Source of the DNA: Colwellia marinimaniae
GTDB taxonomy: Bacteria > Pseudomonadota > Gammaproteobacteria > Enterobacterales > Alteromonadaceae
Assembly (NCBI RefSeq): GCF_002207865.1
Contig: NZ_BDQM01000015.1
Span: forward strand, 26,104 to 90,103
Direction of reading: 5' to 3'
Length of the DNA: 64,000 nucleotides
Numbering within the stretch: the stretch's first letter is position 1; every line of letters starts with the position of its first letter. The notes under the pieces were generated by a model, which was not told the origin of the DNA, searched no databases, and saw only the letters and a program-made list of their open reading frames with translations. A program made the translations under genes and the position numbers. This document shows positions 46,824 to 58,006 of the stretch, one piece after another.

Positions 46824-49800
46824 ATGCAAAAATTATTACGCCTGTGCCTATGGCAGGCGATTATTATTGGCATACTTACGGCTCATTTCCCCGTTATTAG
46901 TGCAGAAGAAGAGCGCGGCATTCGCATGCGTGGACCTAAAAGTAGTGATGTTTTTCCTTATGACCGATATGGTCCCATCACCTCTAAAGATACTTTGTGG
47001 AATATTGCCACTAGAGTTAAGCCTGATACTCGCTTGAGTGTTTACCAAGTAATGCAGGCGCTATACCAAAAAAACCCACAAGCGTTTGTTGATAGTAATA
47101 TCAACCATTTAATTGAGGGGCAATATTTAAAAATCCCATCGTTTAATAACATGATGGCAATTAATACCGAGAGTGCCAAAAAGAAGTCAGCGCGTGATAG
47201 TAAAGCTTGGCTAAAAATTCAACCTAAAGCGACTAACAAAATAGTAGCGCAAGAGCCGACCATTAATAAAAAAGATTTAGAGACGGTAAAAACTGAAATT
47301 AAAGAGCAATTGCAAAAAATTGATGGTCAGCAACAAAAACGTTTAGAGAACATTCAAAATGATATCTCAGATTCTATTGATGGCCTGCAAGCAATTTTAA
47401 GAGAAAATGAAGCTTTACGTCTGCGACTCAACTCTTTTAATGACACGCTTGACGTCATGCAAAATGAGGTAGCTAAAGGTAAAGAAATTAAGTTGCAAAT
47501 GGACGACATGATTAAATTGCAGCAAGCCTTACTAGCAAAGGCGGAAGCTAGAGAACAGCAGTTATTATTAGAACAGCAACAGGCCGCGCTGGCAGAGCAA
47601 GATATAACCTCAAGTTTATGGTTTAAAATTGTCATGGGCACCATGCCTGCTCTTTTAATTCTCGCCTTATTAGGCTTTTTGTTTAAGCGTAGGCAACAAG
47701 CATCAGATGAAGCTTTTTTCAGTGAGTTAGATAGCAAAAAGAAAACACCTAGCCCTAAAGCTAAAAAAGAAACTGTCGTTGAAGAGGAACTATCACTTGA
47801 TAATGAATTGTCATTAGACGATGAGTTGAACTTGGATGATGAGCTTGATTTGAGTGATGACTTGTCATTGGATGATGAACTATCCATTGATTTAATTGAC
47901 AACGATAGTGATGCCATTCATTTAGATGAAGACGATAGTTTAGATGATCTCGACGATCTTGAAGATATACTACTCGATGATGGTAGCGACGATGATATTC
48001 TTGAGGGCGGGACGTTGGCTCAAGATGATTTAGACTCCTTGTTAGCAGGATTAGATGATGAATCGCCGGCCTTGGCAAAGCCTTCAGCCGATGATAAAAC
48101 CAATGAAGAAGCCGATGAACTTGCTGGTGGTGAATTAAACCAAGATGACTTAGATGATTTGCTTGGTGGTTTAGACGATGAAGTACCTGCTGTTGAAGAG
48201 CCTGCCAAAGAAAAAGCCGAAGCTGCACTCGATGAAGTAAATGAACAGGAAGTTGAAGAAAAAAATGACCAAGCAGAAGAGCTTGCTGGTGGTGAATTAA
48301 ACCAAGATGACTTAGATGATTTGCTGGGTGGTATTGACAAGCTTGATGATGAAGAGCCAGCGAAACAACAAGTCACAGCAGCCGCCAAAGAAGCCCCTAT
48401 TGAAAAAACAGCAGAAAAAATAACCGAAGAAAAAGTAGCAGCGGATGTCACTGATCCAGATGATATCGATGCGCTACTTGCCTCTGTTTCTGCTCAGGGA
48501 AGTGATGCGGCAAGTGACTCAGTTGCTGATAAGCCGGTCGAAGCAGCCGCTAAAGAAGCCCCTATTGAAAAAACAGCAGAAAAAATAACCGAAGAAAAAG
48601 TAGCCGCAGATGTCACTGATCCAGATGATATCGATGCGCTACTTGCCTCTGTTTCTGCTCAGGGAAGTGATGCGGCAAGTGACTCAGTTGCTGATAAGCC
48701 GGTCGAAGCAGCCGCTAAAGAAGCCCCTATTGAAAAAACAGCAGAAAAAATAACCGAAGAAAAAGTAGCCGCAGATGTCACTGATCCAGATGATATCGAT
48801 GCGCTACTTGCCTCTGTTTCTGCTCAGGGAAGTGATGCGGCAAGTGACTCAGTTGCTGAACAGCCGGTCGAAGCAGCCGCTAAAGAAGCCCCTATTGAAA
48901 AAGCAGTAGAAAAAATAACCGAAGAAAAAGTAGCAGCAGATGTCACTGATCCAGATGATATCGATGCGCTACTTGCCTCTGTTGCTGCCCAGGGAAGTGA
49001 TGCGGCAAGTGACTCAGTTGCTGATCAGCCGGTCGAAGCAGCCGCTAAAGAAGCCCCTATTGAAAAAACAGCCGAAGCAACAGCAGATGTCACTGATCCA
49101 GATGATATCGATGCGCTACTTGCCTCTGTTGCTGCTCAGGGAAGTGATGCGGCAAGTGAGTCAGTTGCTGATCAGACGGTCGAAGCAGCCGCTAAAGAAG
49201 CTCCTATTGAAAAAGCAGCAGAAAAAATAACCGAAGAAAAAGTAGCCGTAGATGTCACTGATCCAGATGATATCGATGCGCTACTTGCCTCTGTTGCTGC
49301 CCAGGGAAGTGATGCGGCAAGTGACTCAGTTGCTGATCAGCCGGTCGAAGCAGCCGCTAAAGAAGCCCCTATTGAAAAAACAGCCGAAGCAACAGCAGAT
49401 GTCACTGATCCAGATGATATCGATGCGCTACTTGCCTCTGTTGCTGCTCAGGGAAGTGATGCGGCAAGTGAGTCAGTTGCTGATCAGACGGTCGAAGCAG
49501 CCGCTAAAGAAGCTCCTATTGAAAAAGCAGCAGAAAAAATAACCGAAGAAAAAGTAGCCGTAGATGTCACTGATCCAGATGATATCGATGCGCTACTTGC
49601 CTCTGTTGCTGCCCAGGGAAGTGATGCGGCAAGTGACTCAGTTGCTGACCAGCCGGTCAAAGCAGCCGCTAAAGAAGCCCCTATTGAAAAAGTAGCAGAA
49701 AAAATAACCGAAGCAACAGCAGATGTCACTGATCCAGATGATATCGATGCGCTACTTGCCTCGGTTTCTGCCCAGGGAAGTGATGCTGTTGATGATTCGG

Positions 49801-50987
49801 TAAGTGAAGACGTCGCTGACCAGTCAGCTGAACTTACCGACCCAGATGACATTGATGCTTTGATTGCCTCAATGTCCGATCATGCGCCAACTCCCTCAAT
49901 ATCGGCAAAAACAGCAGTGCCAGACGAAACATCGGCTATGGCAATGGACGAACAGGGCACTAAGGAAAACGATAGTGGCTTGAGTGCTGAAGAGTTACAA
50001 ATCCAAAAGGAAATCGCAGAAAATGAAGCTAAAATTGCTGAATTTACCGCTGAATATGTCACGCCATTTCTTACCGCAGATTTTAGCGATATTCTGGCCA
50101 AGAAAAATGACGCTGAATTAACTGATGAAACAGTAGCGAGTAGTGAAAGTGCTGCCGTAGATGATGAGTTAGATATTGATGCCCTTATTGCTGATACACA
50201 AAGCGAAAATGAAGTTGGGCAAAATGAGCAACAAGGCACTCAAGAAGATATTGGCGATAGCTTAACGGACTATATGAGCAATGAAACAGCTAATGGACAA
50301 AGTGATGAATCATTCACTGAGTCGGCATTAAGTCAATTGTTAGTCGAAGAGGGGCTAGATAAAACGGCTGAGCAATCAGGGCAACCAACAGAAATAAGTC
50401 CTTTAAATGCTATTGATCTTGCTCCTGACTTTTCTGACGAAGAGGTCTTAGCTGACTTATTGGCCGAGACTACTGATGCAGACGAAGAAGCACACTCGGA
50501 ACAAACGGCTGATTTAGACATAATTACCGAGTTAGATAATGTTGATTTTGATGAATTGTTAGCAAATATTGAAGAAGAGTCTGCCACTGCCTCAACAGCG
50601 GTTGATGTGGTTGAACTAACCCTTAATGATATTGATGATGATTTAATTGATGACAGTCTTGGCAAAAGCATTGAAAGCATCAAAGAAGCTGAGGCAACAG
50701 AGGACTACGTCTCTGTTGATGAACTGCTCTCTGAAAGTTTAGCCAATACAGATGCCTCTGAGCCTTACGAAAAGACTAATATTGAAGGTGTTTTAGGTCG
50801 ATTTTCCGACAATAATAGTGGTATTGATGTTGATAAAGATGGCTCAATGTCAAGTAAGTTAGATTTGGCAAAAATGTATATAGAGATGAGTGATGAAGAA
50901 AACGCTGAAGTAATCTTGCAGGAAGTCATTAAAAAAGGTAACAAAACTCAGCAAGTGGCAGCACAAACACTATTAGATACATTGTAA
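46824..50987 (+). CDS. fimV: FimV-like polar hub protein with long tandem repeats
   Basis: 1387 residues. Signal peptide 1-27; a periplasmic LysM-like region at ~50-105 (YGPITSKDTLWNIATRVKP) that binds peptidoglycan; coiled coil ~150-255; a single membrane helix ~267-288; then a very acidic cytoplasmic part. Residues 520-1018 consist of nine tandem repeats of 49-57 residues (core DVTDPDDIDALLASV). The C terminus carries the FimV helical domain (KLDLAKMYIEMSDEENAEVILQ). FimV organises the cell pole, type IV pili, twitching and cAMP signalling. Its position before truA is conserved. Repeat number probably varies between strains. Confidence 0.93.
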   Translation: MQKLLRLCLWQAIIIGILTAHFPVISAEEERGIRMRGPKSSDVFPYDRYGPITSKDTLWNIATRVKPDTRLSVYQVMQALYQKNPQAFVDSNINHLIEGQYLKIPSFNNMMAINTESAKKKSARDSKAWLKIQPKATNKIVAQEPTINKKDLETVKTEIKEQLQKIDGQQQKRLENIQNDISDSIDGLQAILRENEALRLRLNSFNDTLDVMQNEVAKGKEIKLQMDDMIKLQQALLAKAEAREQQLLLEQQQAALAEQDITSSLWFKIVMGTMPALLILALLGFLFKRRQQASDEAFFSELDSKKKTPSPKAKKETVVEEELSLDNELSLDDELNLDDELDLSDDLSLDDELSIDLIDNDSDAIHLDEDDSLDDLDDLEDILLDDGSDDDILEGGTLAQDDLDSLLAGLDDESPALAKPSADDKTNEEADELAGGELNQDDLDDLLGGLDDEVPAVEEPAKEKAEAALDEVNEQEVEEKNDQAEELAGGELNQDDLDDLLGGIDKLDDEEPAKQQVTAAAKEAPIEKTAEKITEEKVAADVTDPDDIDALLASVSAQGSDAASDSVADKPVEAAAKEAPIEKTAEKITEEKVAADVTDPDDIDALLASVSAQGSDAASDSVADKPVEAAAKEAPIEKTAEKITEEKVAADVTDPDDIDALLASVSAQGSDAASDSVAEQPVEAAAKEAPIEKAVEKITEEKVAADVTDPDDIDALLASVAAQGSDAASDSVADQPVEAAAKEAPIEKTAEATADVTDPDDIDALLASVAAQGSDAASESVADQTVEAAAKEAPIEKAAEKITEEKVAVDVTDPDDIDALLASVAAQGSDAASDSVADQPVEAAAKEAPIEKTAEATADVTDPDDIDALLASVAAQGSDAASESVADQTVEAAAKEAPIEKAAEKITEEKVAVDVTDPDDIDALLASVAAQGSDAASDSVADQPVKAAAKEAPIEKVAEKITEATADVTDPDDIDALLASVSAQGSDAVDDSVSEDVADQSAELTDPDDIDALIASMSDHAPTPSISAKTAVPDETSAMAMDEQGTKENDSGLSAEELQIQKEIAENEAKIAEFTAEYVTPFLTADFSDILAKKNDAELTDETVASSESAAVDDELDIDALIADTQSENEVGQNEQQGTQEDIGDSLTDYMSNETANGQSDESFTESALSQLLVEEGLDKTAEQSGQPTEISPLNAIDLAPDFSDEEVLADLLAETTDADEEAHSEQTADLDIITELDNVDFDELLANIEEESATASTAVDVVELTLNDIDDDLIDDSLGKSIESIKEAEATEDYVSVDELLSESLANTDASEPYEKTNIEGVLGRFSDNNSGIDVDKDGSMSSKLDLAKMYIEMSDEENAEVILQEVIKKGNKTQQVAAQTLLDTL
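48381..49835. repeat. Tandem repeat array in fimV (nine units)
   Basis: The units start at 48381, 48546, 48711, 48876, 49041, 49188, 49353, 49500 and 49665. Six are 165 bp (55 codons), two are 147 bp with an 18-bp deletion of the EKITEEKV part, and the last is a diverged 171 bp. A degenerate half unit follows to about 49877. The 312-bp pair at 49041-49352 is repeated almost perfectly at 49353-49664. Unit lengths are all multiples of three, so the reading frame is kept. Confidence 0.95.
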
Positions 50988-51073
50988 GGCGCTAATATAA
51001 AATAGTATAACGGGATAAAATAAAGGATAATGCGCAGCGAAAATAATCGCCTCACTAAACAAGGTAGGTTTGC

Positions 51074-51853
51074 ATGCGTTATGCGTTAGGTATTGAGTAT
51101 GATGGTAAAAATTATTGTGGCTGGCAACGGCAAATTAACGCTATCACTGTACAAGAAAAAGTAGAGAAAGCCTTATCAAAAATTGCCGATGAAGCTATAG
51201 AGGTTGTTTGTGCAGGGCGTACTGATACCGGCGTTAATGCCACTAATCAAGTAATCCATTTTGATACCTCTAAACAACGTAAAGATATCGCTTGGACTTT
51301 GGGCGTTAATACTCACTTACCTGCTGATATCGCTATTTCATGGGTGAAGCAAGTTGATAACGAATTTCATGCGCGTTTTAGTGCCACCGCGAGAAATTAC
51401 CGTTATATCATCTATAATAAACCGCTACGTTCAGCTATATTAAGCCACGGCATCAGCCATTGTCACTACGCCTTAGATGAAAAACTTATGCAGCAAGGCG
51501 CTGATCATCTTCTTGGGCAACATGATTTTACCTCTTTTAGAACCGTACATTGCCAATCTCACTCTGCGGTTCGTACGATAAAACATTGTCGGGTGACTCG
51601 ACAGGGTGATTACCTTGTTATTGATATCAAGGCGAATGCTTTTTTGCATCATATGGTAAGAAATATTGTTGGTAGTTTAATGCGTGTGGGTCAATCACAA
51701 GAAACAACCTTTTGGATAAAAGAGGTACTATTGGCTAAAAACCGCTGTGTTGCTGGCGTTACGGCCCCACCGGAAGGGTTATATTTTGTTGATGTTGATT
51801 ACCCCGAAAGTTTCAACTTGCCTAAAAGTCGTTTAGGGCCACTATTTTTATAA
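51074..51853 (+). CDS. truA: tRNA pseudouridine synthase A
   Basis: 259 residues; makes pseudouridine at positions 38-40 of the tRNA anticodon arm. Start [18 protein letters not shown] and the catalytic Asp in [18 protein letters not shown] are diagnostic; [17 protein letters not shown] is the second conserved block. It lies between fimV and accD as in other gammaproteobacteria. Confidence 0.97.
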   Translation: MRYALGIEYDGKNYCGWQRQINAITVQEKVEKALSKIADEAIEVVCAGRTDTGVNATNQVIHFDTSKQRKDIAWTLGVNTHLPADIAISWVKQVDNEFHARFSATARNYRYIIYNKPLRSAILSHGISHCHYALDEKLMQQGADHLLGQHDFTSFRTVHCQSHSAVRTIKHCRVTRQGDYLVIDIKANAFLHHMVRNIVGSLMRVGQSQETTFWIKEVLLAKNRCVAGVTAPPEGLYFVDVDYPESFNLPKSRLGPLFL

Positions 51854-52032
51854 GAAAAAAAAGGTGGTAAAATCATGGTTTTCACTGAACAGACCAGTTT
51901 TTTCTATATTCTATAGGGTATAGTATGCTCTAATATGTGGTTAAAATTAGTATAAATTCAAACCAGAGTTTGGTGGATTATTTCCATCAATAAACCGACA
52001 GATATTTCGTTGCAACAGGCAAAAATAAAATT

Positions 52033-52899
52033 ATGAGCTGGATAGAAAAAATTCTCCCGAAAGCAAAAACGACACAAAAAAGTAATATTCCTGAGGGTGT
52101 ATGGAGTAAGTGTTCTTCATGTAATGCCGTGCTTTATAAAGCTGAATTAGAGCGTCAAATATCAGTATGTCCTAAATGTGATCACCATATGCGAATCAAT
52201 GCGCGTAAACGTATTGATAGCTTTCTTGACCAGAACAATCGCATTGAATTAGGTGCGGAGTTTGAAGCACAAGATATCTTAAAGTTTAAAGACACTAAGC
52301 GATATAAAGATCGTTTAACTGCCGCTCGAAAAAACACCGGTGAGAAAGATGCTATGGTGGTCATGAGTGGTGAATTATATGGTATGCCAGTTGTTGTTGC
52401 CGCTTTTGAATTTGCCTTTTTAGGCGGGTCAATGGCTTCTGTAGTTGGTGCTCGTTTTGTTAAGGGTGTTGAATACTGTTTAGAGCATAATGTACCCTTT
52501 ATCTGTTTCTCAGCCAGCGGCGGTGCCCGCATGCAAGAAGCGCTAATATCTTTAATGCAAATGGCAAAAACCAGTGCCGCTTTAGCTAAAATGAGTGAGC
52601 AAGGTCTGCCTTACGTGTCAGTATTAACTGACCCAACTATGGGCGGAGTATCGGCAAGTTTGGCTATGTTAGGTGACATCAACCTGGCTGAGCCTAAAGC
52701 GCTAATAGGTTTCGCTGGCCCACGTGTTATTGAGCAAACCGTTAGAGAGAAGTTACCTGAAGGATTCCAGCGCAGTGAGTTTTTATTAGAAAGAGGCGCT
52801 ATTGATATGATTGTTGATCGTCGTGAAATGAAAACAACAATAGCGAGAATGTTAGCTAAGTTTATGGGCCAAGATAGCGTAGTTTCGAAAGCAGAATAA
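52033..52899 (+). CDS. accD: Acetyl-CoA carboxylase carboxyltransferase beta subunit
   Basis: 288 residues. N-terminal four-Cys zinc finger ([23 protein letters not shown]) followed by the carboxyltransferase fold: [35 protein letters not shown] and [18 protein letters not shown]. Pairs with AccA to transfer CO2 from biotin to acetyl-CoA, the first step of fatty-acid synthesis. Followed after 51 bp by folC. Confidence 0.97.
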   Translation: MSWIEKILPKAKTTQKSNIPEGVWSKCSSCNAVLYKAELERQISVCPKCDHHMRINARKRIDSFLDQNNRIELGAEFEAQDILKFKDTKRYKDRLTAARKNTGEKDAMVVMSGELYGMPVVVAAFEFAFLGGSMASVVGARFVKGVEYCLEHNVPFICFSASGGARMQEALISLMQMAKTSAALAKMSEQGLPYVSVLTDPTMGGVSASLAMLGDINLAEPKALIGFAGPRVIEQTVREKLPEGFQRSEFLLERGAIDMIVDRREMKTTIARMLAKFMGQDSVVSKAE

Positions 52900-52950
52900 G
52901 CCAATAGTCGTTATTGCTTATTTCACTTAAATTATTTATTGATGACATAA

Positions 52951-54264
52951 ATGTTAAAATCAAATTCAAGCCACTATCAAGATTTCACTCATCTCGATCA
53001 GTGGCTTTATTATTTAGAAAATCTACATAGCACTGAGATAGATCTTGGTTTAGCTCGAGTTGGCAAAGTTGCCCAGCGTTTAGCGATTGACTTAAGTTTT
53101 GCCAAGGTTATTACGGTTGCCGGCACAAATGGTAAAGGCACCACCTGTGCTTTTATGGAGAATGCCTTACTTAACGCCAAAATAGCAGGTGTAAAGCAAA
53201 GCGTTGCCGTTTATTCATCTCCGCATCTGCAGCGCTTTAATGAGCGCCTGCGGATTAATAAGCAAGATATTGAAGATAAGCCATTAATGGCTGCTTTTGA
53301 ACAAATTGAAGCTGCTCGTGGCGAAATATCCCTCAGTTACTATGAATATACAACATTAGCTGCACTGTTGGTGTTAATGGGGGTTAAGCCGAGCTATATC
53401 ATACTTGAAGTTGGCCTAGGTGGCCGTTTGGATGCAACGAATATCATTGATGCCGATATTGCGGTGATCACCACCATAGATCTTGACCATCAAGCTTTCC
53501 TAGGTAATGACCGAGAAAGTATTGGCTTTGAAAAAGCCGGCATTATGCGACAAGAGCAAGACATAGTCATTGGTGATAGCAATGTACCTAAATCGGTACT
53601 AGCTCATGCTCATGCGTTACACGCTATTGATGGTGAAAGGTTATTTTTACGTGAGCAAGATTTTGTTGTTACCGGTGAAAAATCTTCTTGGCAATGGCAA
53701 TCAAAGCAAACGTTGTTAACCGCGCTAAAAACACCCTTTATCCCACGAGATAACGTGGCGACCGCGTTAATGGTGTTAGAAAAACTTGAAATACCTCTTA
53801 GCGCTGACTTTGTGAACCAAATTATTTCGATAACTAAAGTCGCCGGGCGAACAGAATTAATACCACAAAAAAATCATTGCGATGTAATTCTCGACGTTGG
53901 CCATAATCCCCAAGCAACTCGATACTTAGCGGATTACCTTAAGCAGTTAAAAGAACAAGCTAACTATGAAAATATTTATGCTGTCGTTGCTATGCTCGGT
54001 GATAAAGACATCAGTGGCTGTTTGCAATCACTAAAAGATGTTGTTGATTATTGGTATGCTGGAGCGTTAAGTGTACCAAGGGCTGCCAGCAAAGAAACTA
54101 TGCAAAATAACTTGGCGATGTTCACTAATGCCACTAATTGTTTTGACAATGTCGATGAGGCATTTAAAATGGCGAACAAGCAGGCGAGCTCGTCTGACTT
54201 AATTCTTGTATTTGGCTCATTCTTTACTGTTGCTCAAATCAGAGCCCAACTGACTATTTGTTAG
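52951..54264 (+). CDS. folC: Bifunctional folylpolyglutamate / dihydrofolate synthase
   Basis: A 437-residue Mur-ligase-type enzyme. P-loop TVAGTNGKGTTCAFME, SSPHLQRFNERLRI, VGLGGRLDATNII and DVGHNPQA are the family motifs. Adds glutamate to dihydropteroate and folates with ATP. Member of the accD-folC-dedD-cvpA-purF series; length is typical (E. coli 422). Confidence 0.95.
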   Translation: MLKSNSSHYQDFTHLDQWLYYLENLHSTEIDLGLARVGKVAQRLAIDLSFAKVITVAGTNGKGTTCAFMENALLNAKIAGVKQSVAVYSSPHLQRFNERLRINKQDIEDKPLMAAFEQIEAARGEISLSYYEYTTLAALLVLMGVKPSYIILEVGLGGRLDATNIIDADIAVITTIDLDHQAFLGNDRESIGFEKAGIMRQEQDIVIGDSNVPKSVLAHAHALHAIDGERLFLREQDFVVTGEKSSWQWQSKQTLLTALKTPFIPRDNVATALMVLEKLEIPLSADFVNQIISITKVAGRTELIPQKNHCDVILDVGHNPQATRYLADYLKQLKEQANYENIYAVVAMLGDKDISGCLQSLKDVVDYWYAGALSVPRAASKETMQNNLAMFTNATNCFDNVDEAFKMANKQASSSDLILVFGSFFTVAQIRAQLTIC

Positions 54265-54360
54265 TTTGGCCGTGTTAGTTTTACCGTATTAATGTGGCGG
54301 TATTCATTTTGATCGGTAAGTTTTCCGAATCACTTAAGTGGTATTAATTAGGAGTGTCTC

Positions 54361-54981
54361 TTGTCTACACCGTTTCAAAATCGCCTTGTCGGTACTATTA
54401 TTGTTGCCGCCGTGGTTATTATTTTCCTACCTGATGTACTTGATGGCGAGAAACAGTCACACCAAGCTGACTTTGAAGCTATCCCTCAAGCGGAAGTTTT
54501 TTCTGGGAAACTAACCAATAAACCCTTTCCTGCAGAGAACTTGGTACGACAAAAAGCTATATCAATTTCTAATGAGCAAGCTATCGATGAGGTTATAACT
54601 GATTATACCCTTGGGCAGTCGCCGAAAACTGCGGAAAAGGTAAAAGATAAAGTGGCCGTTACTAAATCGCTCGCTAAAGCGCCAGTAAAAACACCAAAGC
54701 AGCTAAGTAAAACCTTACCTGAAAAAGCGGTTCCTCAAGAAGCTTGGGTGATTCATTTAGGTAGTTTTAAAGATAAAAGTAATGTGGCCCAGTTATTAAC
54801 AAAGTTAAAGTCTACTGGTTATATTGCTTTTACTAAACCAATCAAAACCAAGCAGGGCATATTAACTAAAGTCATTATCGGGCCAGAGTTAATAAAGTCA
54901 GCCATGGTTAAAAAGCTACCGGCGCTGAAGAAATTGACGGGTATCCAAGGGAAAGTGGCGTATTTTGAACCGATTAACTAG
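54361..54981 (+). CDS. dedD: SPOR-domain septal protein (DedD-like)
   Basis: 206 residues. Short cytoplasmic start, one membrane segment (LVGTIIVAAVVIIFLPDVLDG), a basic, Pro/Lys-rich periplasmic linker and a C-terminal SPOR domain (EAWVIHLGSFKDKSNVAQLLTKL) that binds denuded septal peptidoglycan. TTG 54361 is the start: AGGAG sits 8 bases upstream and no ATG lies early in the frame. The position between folC and cvpA identifies it as the DedD orthologue. Confidence 0.88.
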   Translation: MSTPFQNRLVGTIIVAAVVIIFLPDVLDGEKQSHQADFEAIPQAEVFSGKLTNKPFPAENLVRQKAISISNEQAIDEVITDYTLGQSPKTAEKVKDKVAVTKSLAKAPVKTPKQLSKTLPEKAVPQEAWVIHLGSFKDKSNVAQLLTKLKSTGYIAFTKPIKTKQGILTKVIIGPELIKSAMVKKLPALKKLTGIQGKVAYFEPIN

Positions 54982-55071
54982 CTGGATTTTATAAAATGTT
55001 AGGCATTATTTAGCTAGTTCTGGTAGAATGCGCGCCTCTAATTTAGAGAAACTCAACGAGACACTCAAGTT

Positions 55072-55554
55072 ATGGTTTGGATAGATTACGCCATTTTGGC
55101 CGTTATAGGTATATCAACACTGGTTAGTTTGGTACGAGGCTTTGTCAAAGAAGCGGTATCTTTAGTGATTTGGATCAGTGCATTTTTCGTTGCCAGTACT
55201 TTCTATGCCAACCTTGCTAATCTGTTAACCAATATCTCTGATCAATTCTTGCGTAATGCCGCAGCCGTTGCCATTCTTTTCATTACTACCTTAGTGCTTG
55301 GCGCTCTGGTGAATTATCTTATTGGGCAATTGGTTAGCAAAACAGGCCTTTCTGGCACAGACCGTATATTAGGCCTGGTTTTTGGCGCCCTTCGTGGGGT
55401 ACTCATTATCAGTGCCATGTTGTTTTTTGTCGATGCTTTTACCGGTGCGGCAAAAACACAGTGGTGGCAAAGCTCCGATTTAATCCCAGAGTTTACTTTG
55501 GTGGTTGAATGGTTTTTTGAGTACCTTAAACAGTCATCAAGTTTTTTAAGTTAG
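55072..55554 (+). CDS. cvpA: CvpA family membrane protein
   Basis: 160 residues with four membrane helices: [29 protein letters not shown] at the start, then [19 protein letters not shown] and [16 protein letters not shown]. First named for colicin V export; its general role in envelope homeostasis is still unclear. It directly precedes purF, the universal gammaproteobacterial neighbour. Confidence 0.94.
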   Translation: MVWIDYAILAVIGISTLVSLVRGFVKEAVSLVIWISAFFVASTFYANLANLLTNISDQFLRNAAAVAILFITTLVLGALVNYLIGQLVSKTGLSGTDRILGLVFGALRGVLIISAMLFFVDAFTGAAKTQWWQSSDLIPEFTLVVEWFFEYLKQSSSFLS

Positions 55555-55723
55555 TTGTTGTTAGTAACGGCTAAGTTCATGCGGAGTAACTCCGTATACT
55601 GTCATTTATAAGATATTATTTCAATATCCTATAATTCAATATTTATACGATGGTTCACACTATCCTGAGCATAGTGCTTTAGCTAAATAAGTATTGTAAA
55701 TATTTTTTTGTGGAGAGAATTTT

Positions 55724-57241
55724 ATGTGTGGTATTGTTGGTATAGTCGGTAAAACCCCTGTTGGTCAGTTTATATATGACGCCTTAACTGTACTTCAGCA
55801 TCGTGGTCAAGATGCTGCAGGTATTGTAACCATTCATAATAATACCTTCAGATTGCGTAAAGGAAATGGCTTGGTGAAAGATGTTTTTCATACCCGCCAT
55901 ATGCTCCGTTTACAAGGTGATATTGGCATTGGCCATGTTCGCTATCCTACCGCTGGTACTTCTAGTTCTTCAGAAGCACAACCTTTTTATACAAACTCAC
56001 CGTTTGGCTTATCATTAGCACATAATGGTAACTTAACCAATGCTGATGAATTAAGAACATGGTTATTTAAGGAAGCCCGTCGACACGTTAATACTACTTC
56101 AGACTCTGAGGTTTTACTAAACATCTTAGCGCACGAATTACAGCAAGGTGATAATATTGTCCTTACCCCAGATGATATCTTTACGGCAGTAACTAATCTT
56201 CATAAACGTGTTCGTGGCGCTTATGCAACTGTCGCCTTGATTGTTGGCTACGGTATGATTGCCTTTCGTGACCCTAACGGTATCCGCCCTTTAGTTTTTG
56301 GCAAGCGAGAAACTCAAGGAGGGGTTGAGTATATGGTCGCTTCTGAATCCGTTGCTCTTGATGCCTGTTCTTTTGATTTTGTCCGTGATATAGCCCCTGG
56401 TGAAGTTATATTCTTTTCTGAAAATGGTCAAATTCATAGCCAGCAATGCGCAGAAAACCCGGTTTATAGTCCCTGTATTTTTGAATTTGTTTATTTTGCC
56501 CGTCCTGATTCCACCATGGATAAAATGTCTGTTTATGCCTCTCGTGTAGAAATGGGCACTAAGCTAGGCCAGAAAATTTCTGAAGAATGGCAGGATCTTG
56601 ATATAGATGTTGTTATTCCTATTCCTGAAACTTCTTGCGATATAGCCCTACAAATAGCTCATCATCTTGGCTTACCTTACCGTCAAGGTTTTGTTAAAAA
56701 CCGTTATATTGGCCGTACCTTTATTATGCCAGGTCAAGAGCAACGCAAAAAATCTGTTCGTCAAAAACTTAACGCTATTACCACAGAGTTTAAAGGCAAA
56801 AATGTTTTACTGGTAGACGATTCTATTGTACGAGGAACTACCTCGGAACAAATTATTGCTATGGCGCGAGCTGCAGGTGCAAATAAGGTCTACTTCGCTT
56901 CTGCTGCGCCTGAAGTTAGGTTCCCAAATGTCTATGGTATCGATATGCCAAGTGCTAATGAATTAATTGCTCATGGTCGTGAATTAGATGATATTTGTAA
57001 TTTAATTGGTGCCGATAAACTAATTTATCAATCTCTTGAAGATTTAATTAGCGCGGTAGGCTCAGGCAACCCAGAAATTAAATCGTTTGACACTTCAGTC
57101 TTTGATGGTAATTATGTGACCAATGATATTGACCAAGCTTACTTAGAGAAGCTAGATGCGTTACGTAATAATAGCAGCAAAGAAACCTCAGATAAAAACG
57201 CTGATTCAATAATTGATATGCATAATGAAGGGGCGGAGTAG
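55724..57241 (+). CDS. purF: Amidophosphoribosyltransferase
   Basis: 505 residues; first committed step of purine synthesis, forming phosphoribosylamine from PRPP and glutamine. Nucleophile Cys2 of the glutaminase domain (MCGIVGIVG), then [12 protein letters not shown]; the PRPP loop [17 protein letters not shown] is in the C-terminal transferase domain. GGAGAG ribosome-binding site; no PurR-box-like palindrome was noticed upstream. A terminator follows. Confidence 0.97.
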   Translation: MCGIVGIVGKTPVGQFIYDALTVLQHRGQDAAGIVTIHNNTFRLRKGNGLVKDVFHTRHMLRLQGDIGIGHVRYPTAGTSSSSEAQPFYTNSPFGLSLAHNGNLTNADELRTWLFKEARRHVNTTSDSEVLLNILAHELQQGDNIVLTPDDIFTAVTNLHKRVRGAYATVALIVGYGMIAFRDPNGIRPLVFGKRETQGGVEYMVASESVALDACSFDFVRDIAPGEVIFFSENGQIHSQQCAENPVYSPCIFEFVYFARPDSTMDKMSVYASRVEMGTKLGQKISEEWQDLDIDVVIPIPETSCDIALQIAHHLGLPYRQGFVKNRYIGRTFIMPGQEQRKKSVRQKLNAITTEFKGKNVLLVDDSIVRGTTSEQIIAMARAAGANKVYFASAAPEVRFPNVYGIDMPSANELIAHGRELDDICNLIGADKLIYQSLEDLISAVGSGNPEIKSFDTSVFDGNYVTNDIDQAYLEKLDALRNNSSKETSDKNADSIIDMHNEGAE

Positions 57242-57299
57242 TTTATATTACTGCTAACCGGGTAAAATTTAAACTCTGCAATCAAAATTGCTAAAAAAG

Positions 57300-57334
57300 A
57301 AGCCTTATTTCTATAGTAGAGATAAGGCTTTTTT
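57300..57334 (+). terminator. Terminator after purF
   Basis: AGCCTTAT pairs with ATAAGGCT, with extra pairing in the loop, followed by a T-run. Confidence 0.88.
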
Positions 57335-57400
57335 ATTTACAGTTTGTCTAGATTCATCTTTCTAGTTTAATAGTCTCTAGTTGAAAATTATCTAGGTTAG

Positions 57401-58006
57401 TTAAGGGACAAATTCTGGCCCAAATCCCATAGTCCACATCGTTGCGGTAAGTCCCATTAAGGCGACTAACAACACCAAGCCACACGTTACTACAGAGCTT
57501 GAATAGATAAAGCCTTTTTCTTCGGGGATATTCATCATAATAGGTACACCTGCATATAACAAATAGATTGAATAAACTACGGCGGCAATGCCTGCTAGGG
57601 TGACAAACCACAGTACCGGGAATAAAGCGGTAATACCTACCATAAATAAGGGGGTCGAGGTATAGGCAGCAAGTTCAAGTGCCTGCACATAATCAGGTTT
57701 AGAGTCAAAAGTTTTAGCCATCCACTGAATCAAATAAGCTAAGGCGAACACGCCAGAAATCAAAGCGAAATACATGCTCACCGCCATAATTTTAGCACTT
57801 TCTACGCTTATTTTAATAGGGTCACCTACACCTATGGTCCAGCCAATGTAAGCCGTAGCATAATAACAACATATTGCTGGGATTAGCGCTATGGTTAAAA
57901 TATGCATTAAACTATAACTTAAACTTTCGTGGCGTTTTTCGATAACATGCCATTCTTTTTTAGGGTGAGTGTATAATCCCCATATGTGGTTTAGTATCAT
58001 AATCAT
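57401..58006 (-). CDS. Yip1-domain multi-pass membrane protein
   Basis: 201 residues with about five hydrophobic segments. The start HIWGLYTHPKKEWHVIEKRHES and the helices that follow match bacterial Yip1 (PF04893) proteins. Function unknown. A second ATG at 58000 fits the AGAGG ribosome-binding site equally well. Convergent with purF. Confidence 0.8.
   Translation of the reverse strand: MIMILNHIWGLYTHPKKEWHVIEKRHESLSYSLMHILTIALIPAICCYYATAYIGWTIGVGDPIKISVESAKIMAVSMYFALISGVFALAYLIQWMAKTFDSKPDYVQALELAAYTSTPLFMVGITALFPVLWFVTLAGIAAVVYSIYLLYAGVPIMMNIPEEKGFIYSSSVVTCGLVLLVALMGLTATMWTMGFGPEFVP

Noticed and set aside
48940..49542. Two identical 96-codon frames (48940-49230 and 49252-49542) inside fimV
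   Set aside because: They are alternate-frame shadows of the 312-bp repeat duplication, not separate genes.
48381..49877. CRISPR-like array
   Set aside because: The repeats are long, contiguous, without unique spacers, and encode in-frame protein repeats of FimV.
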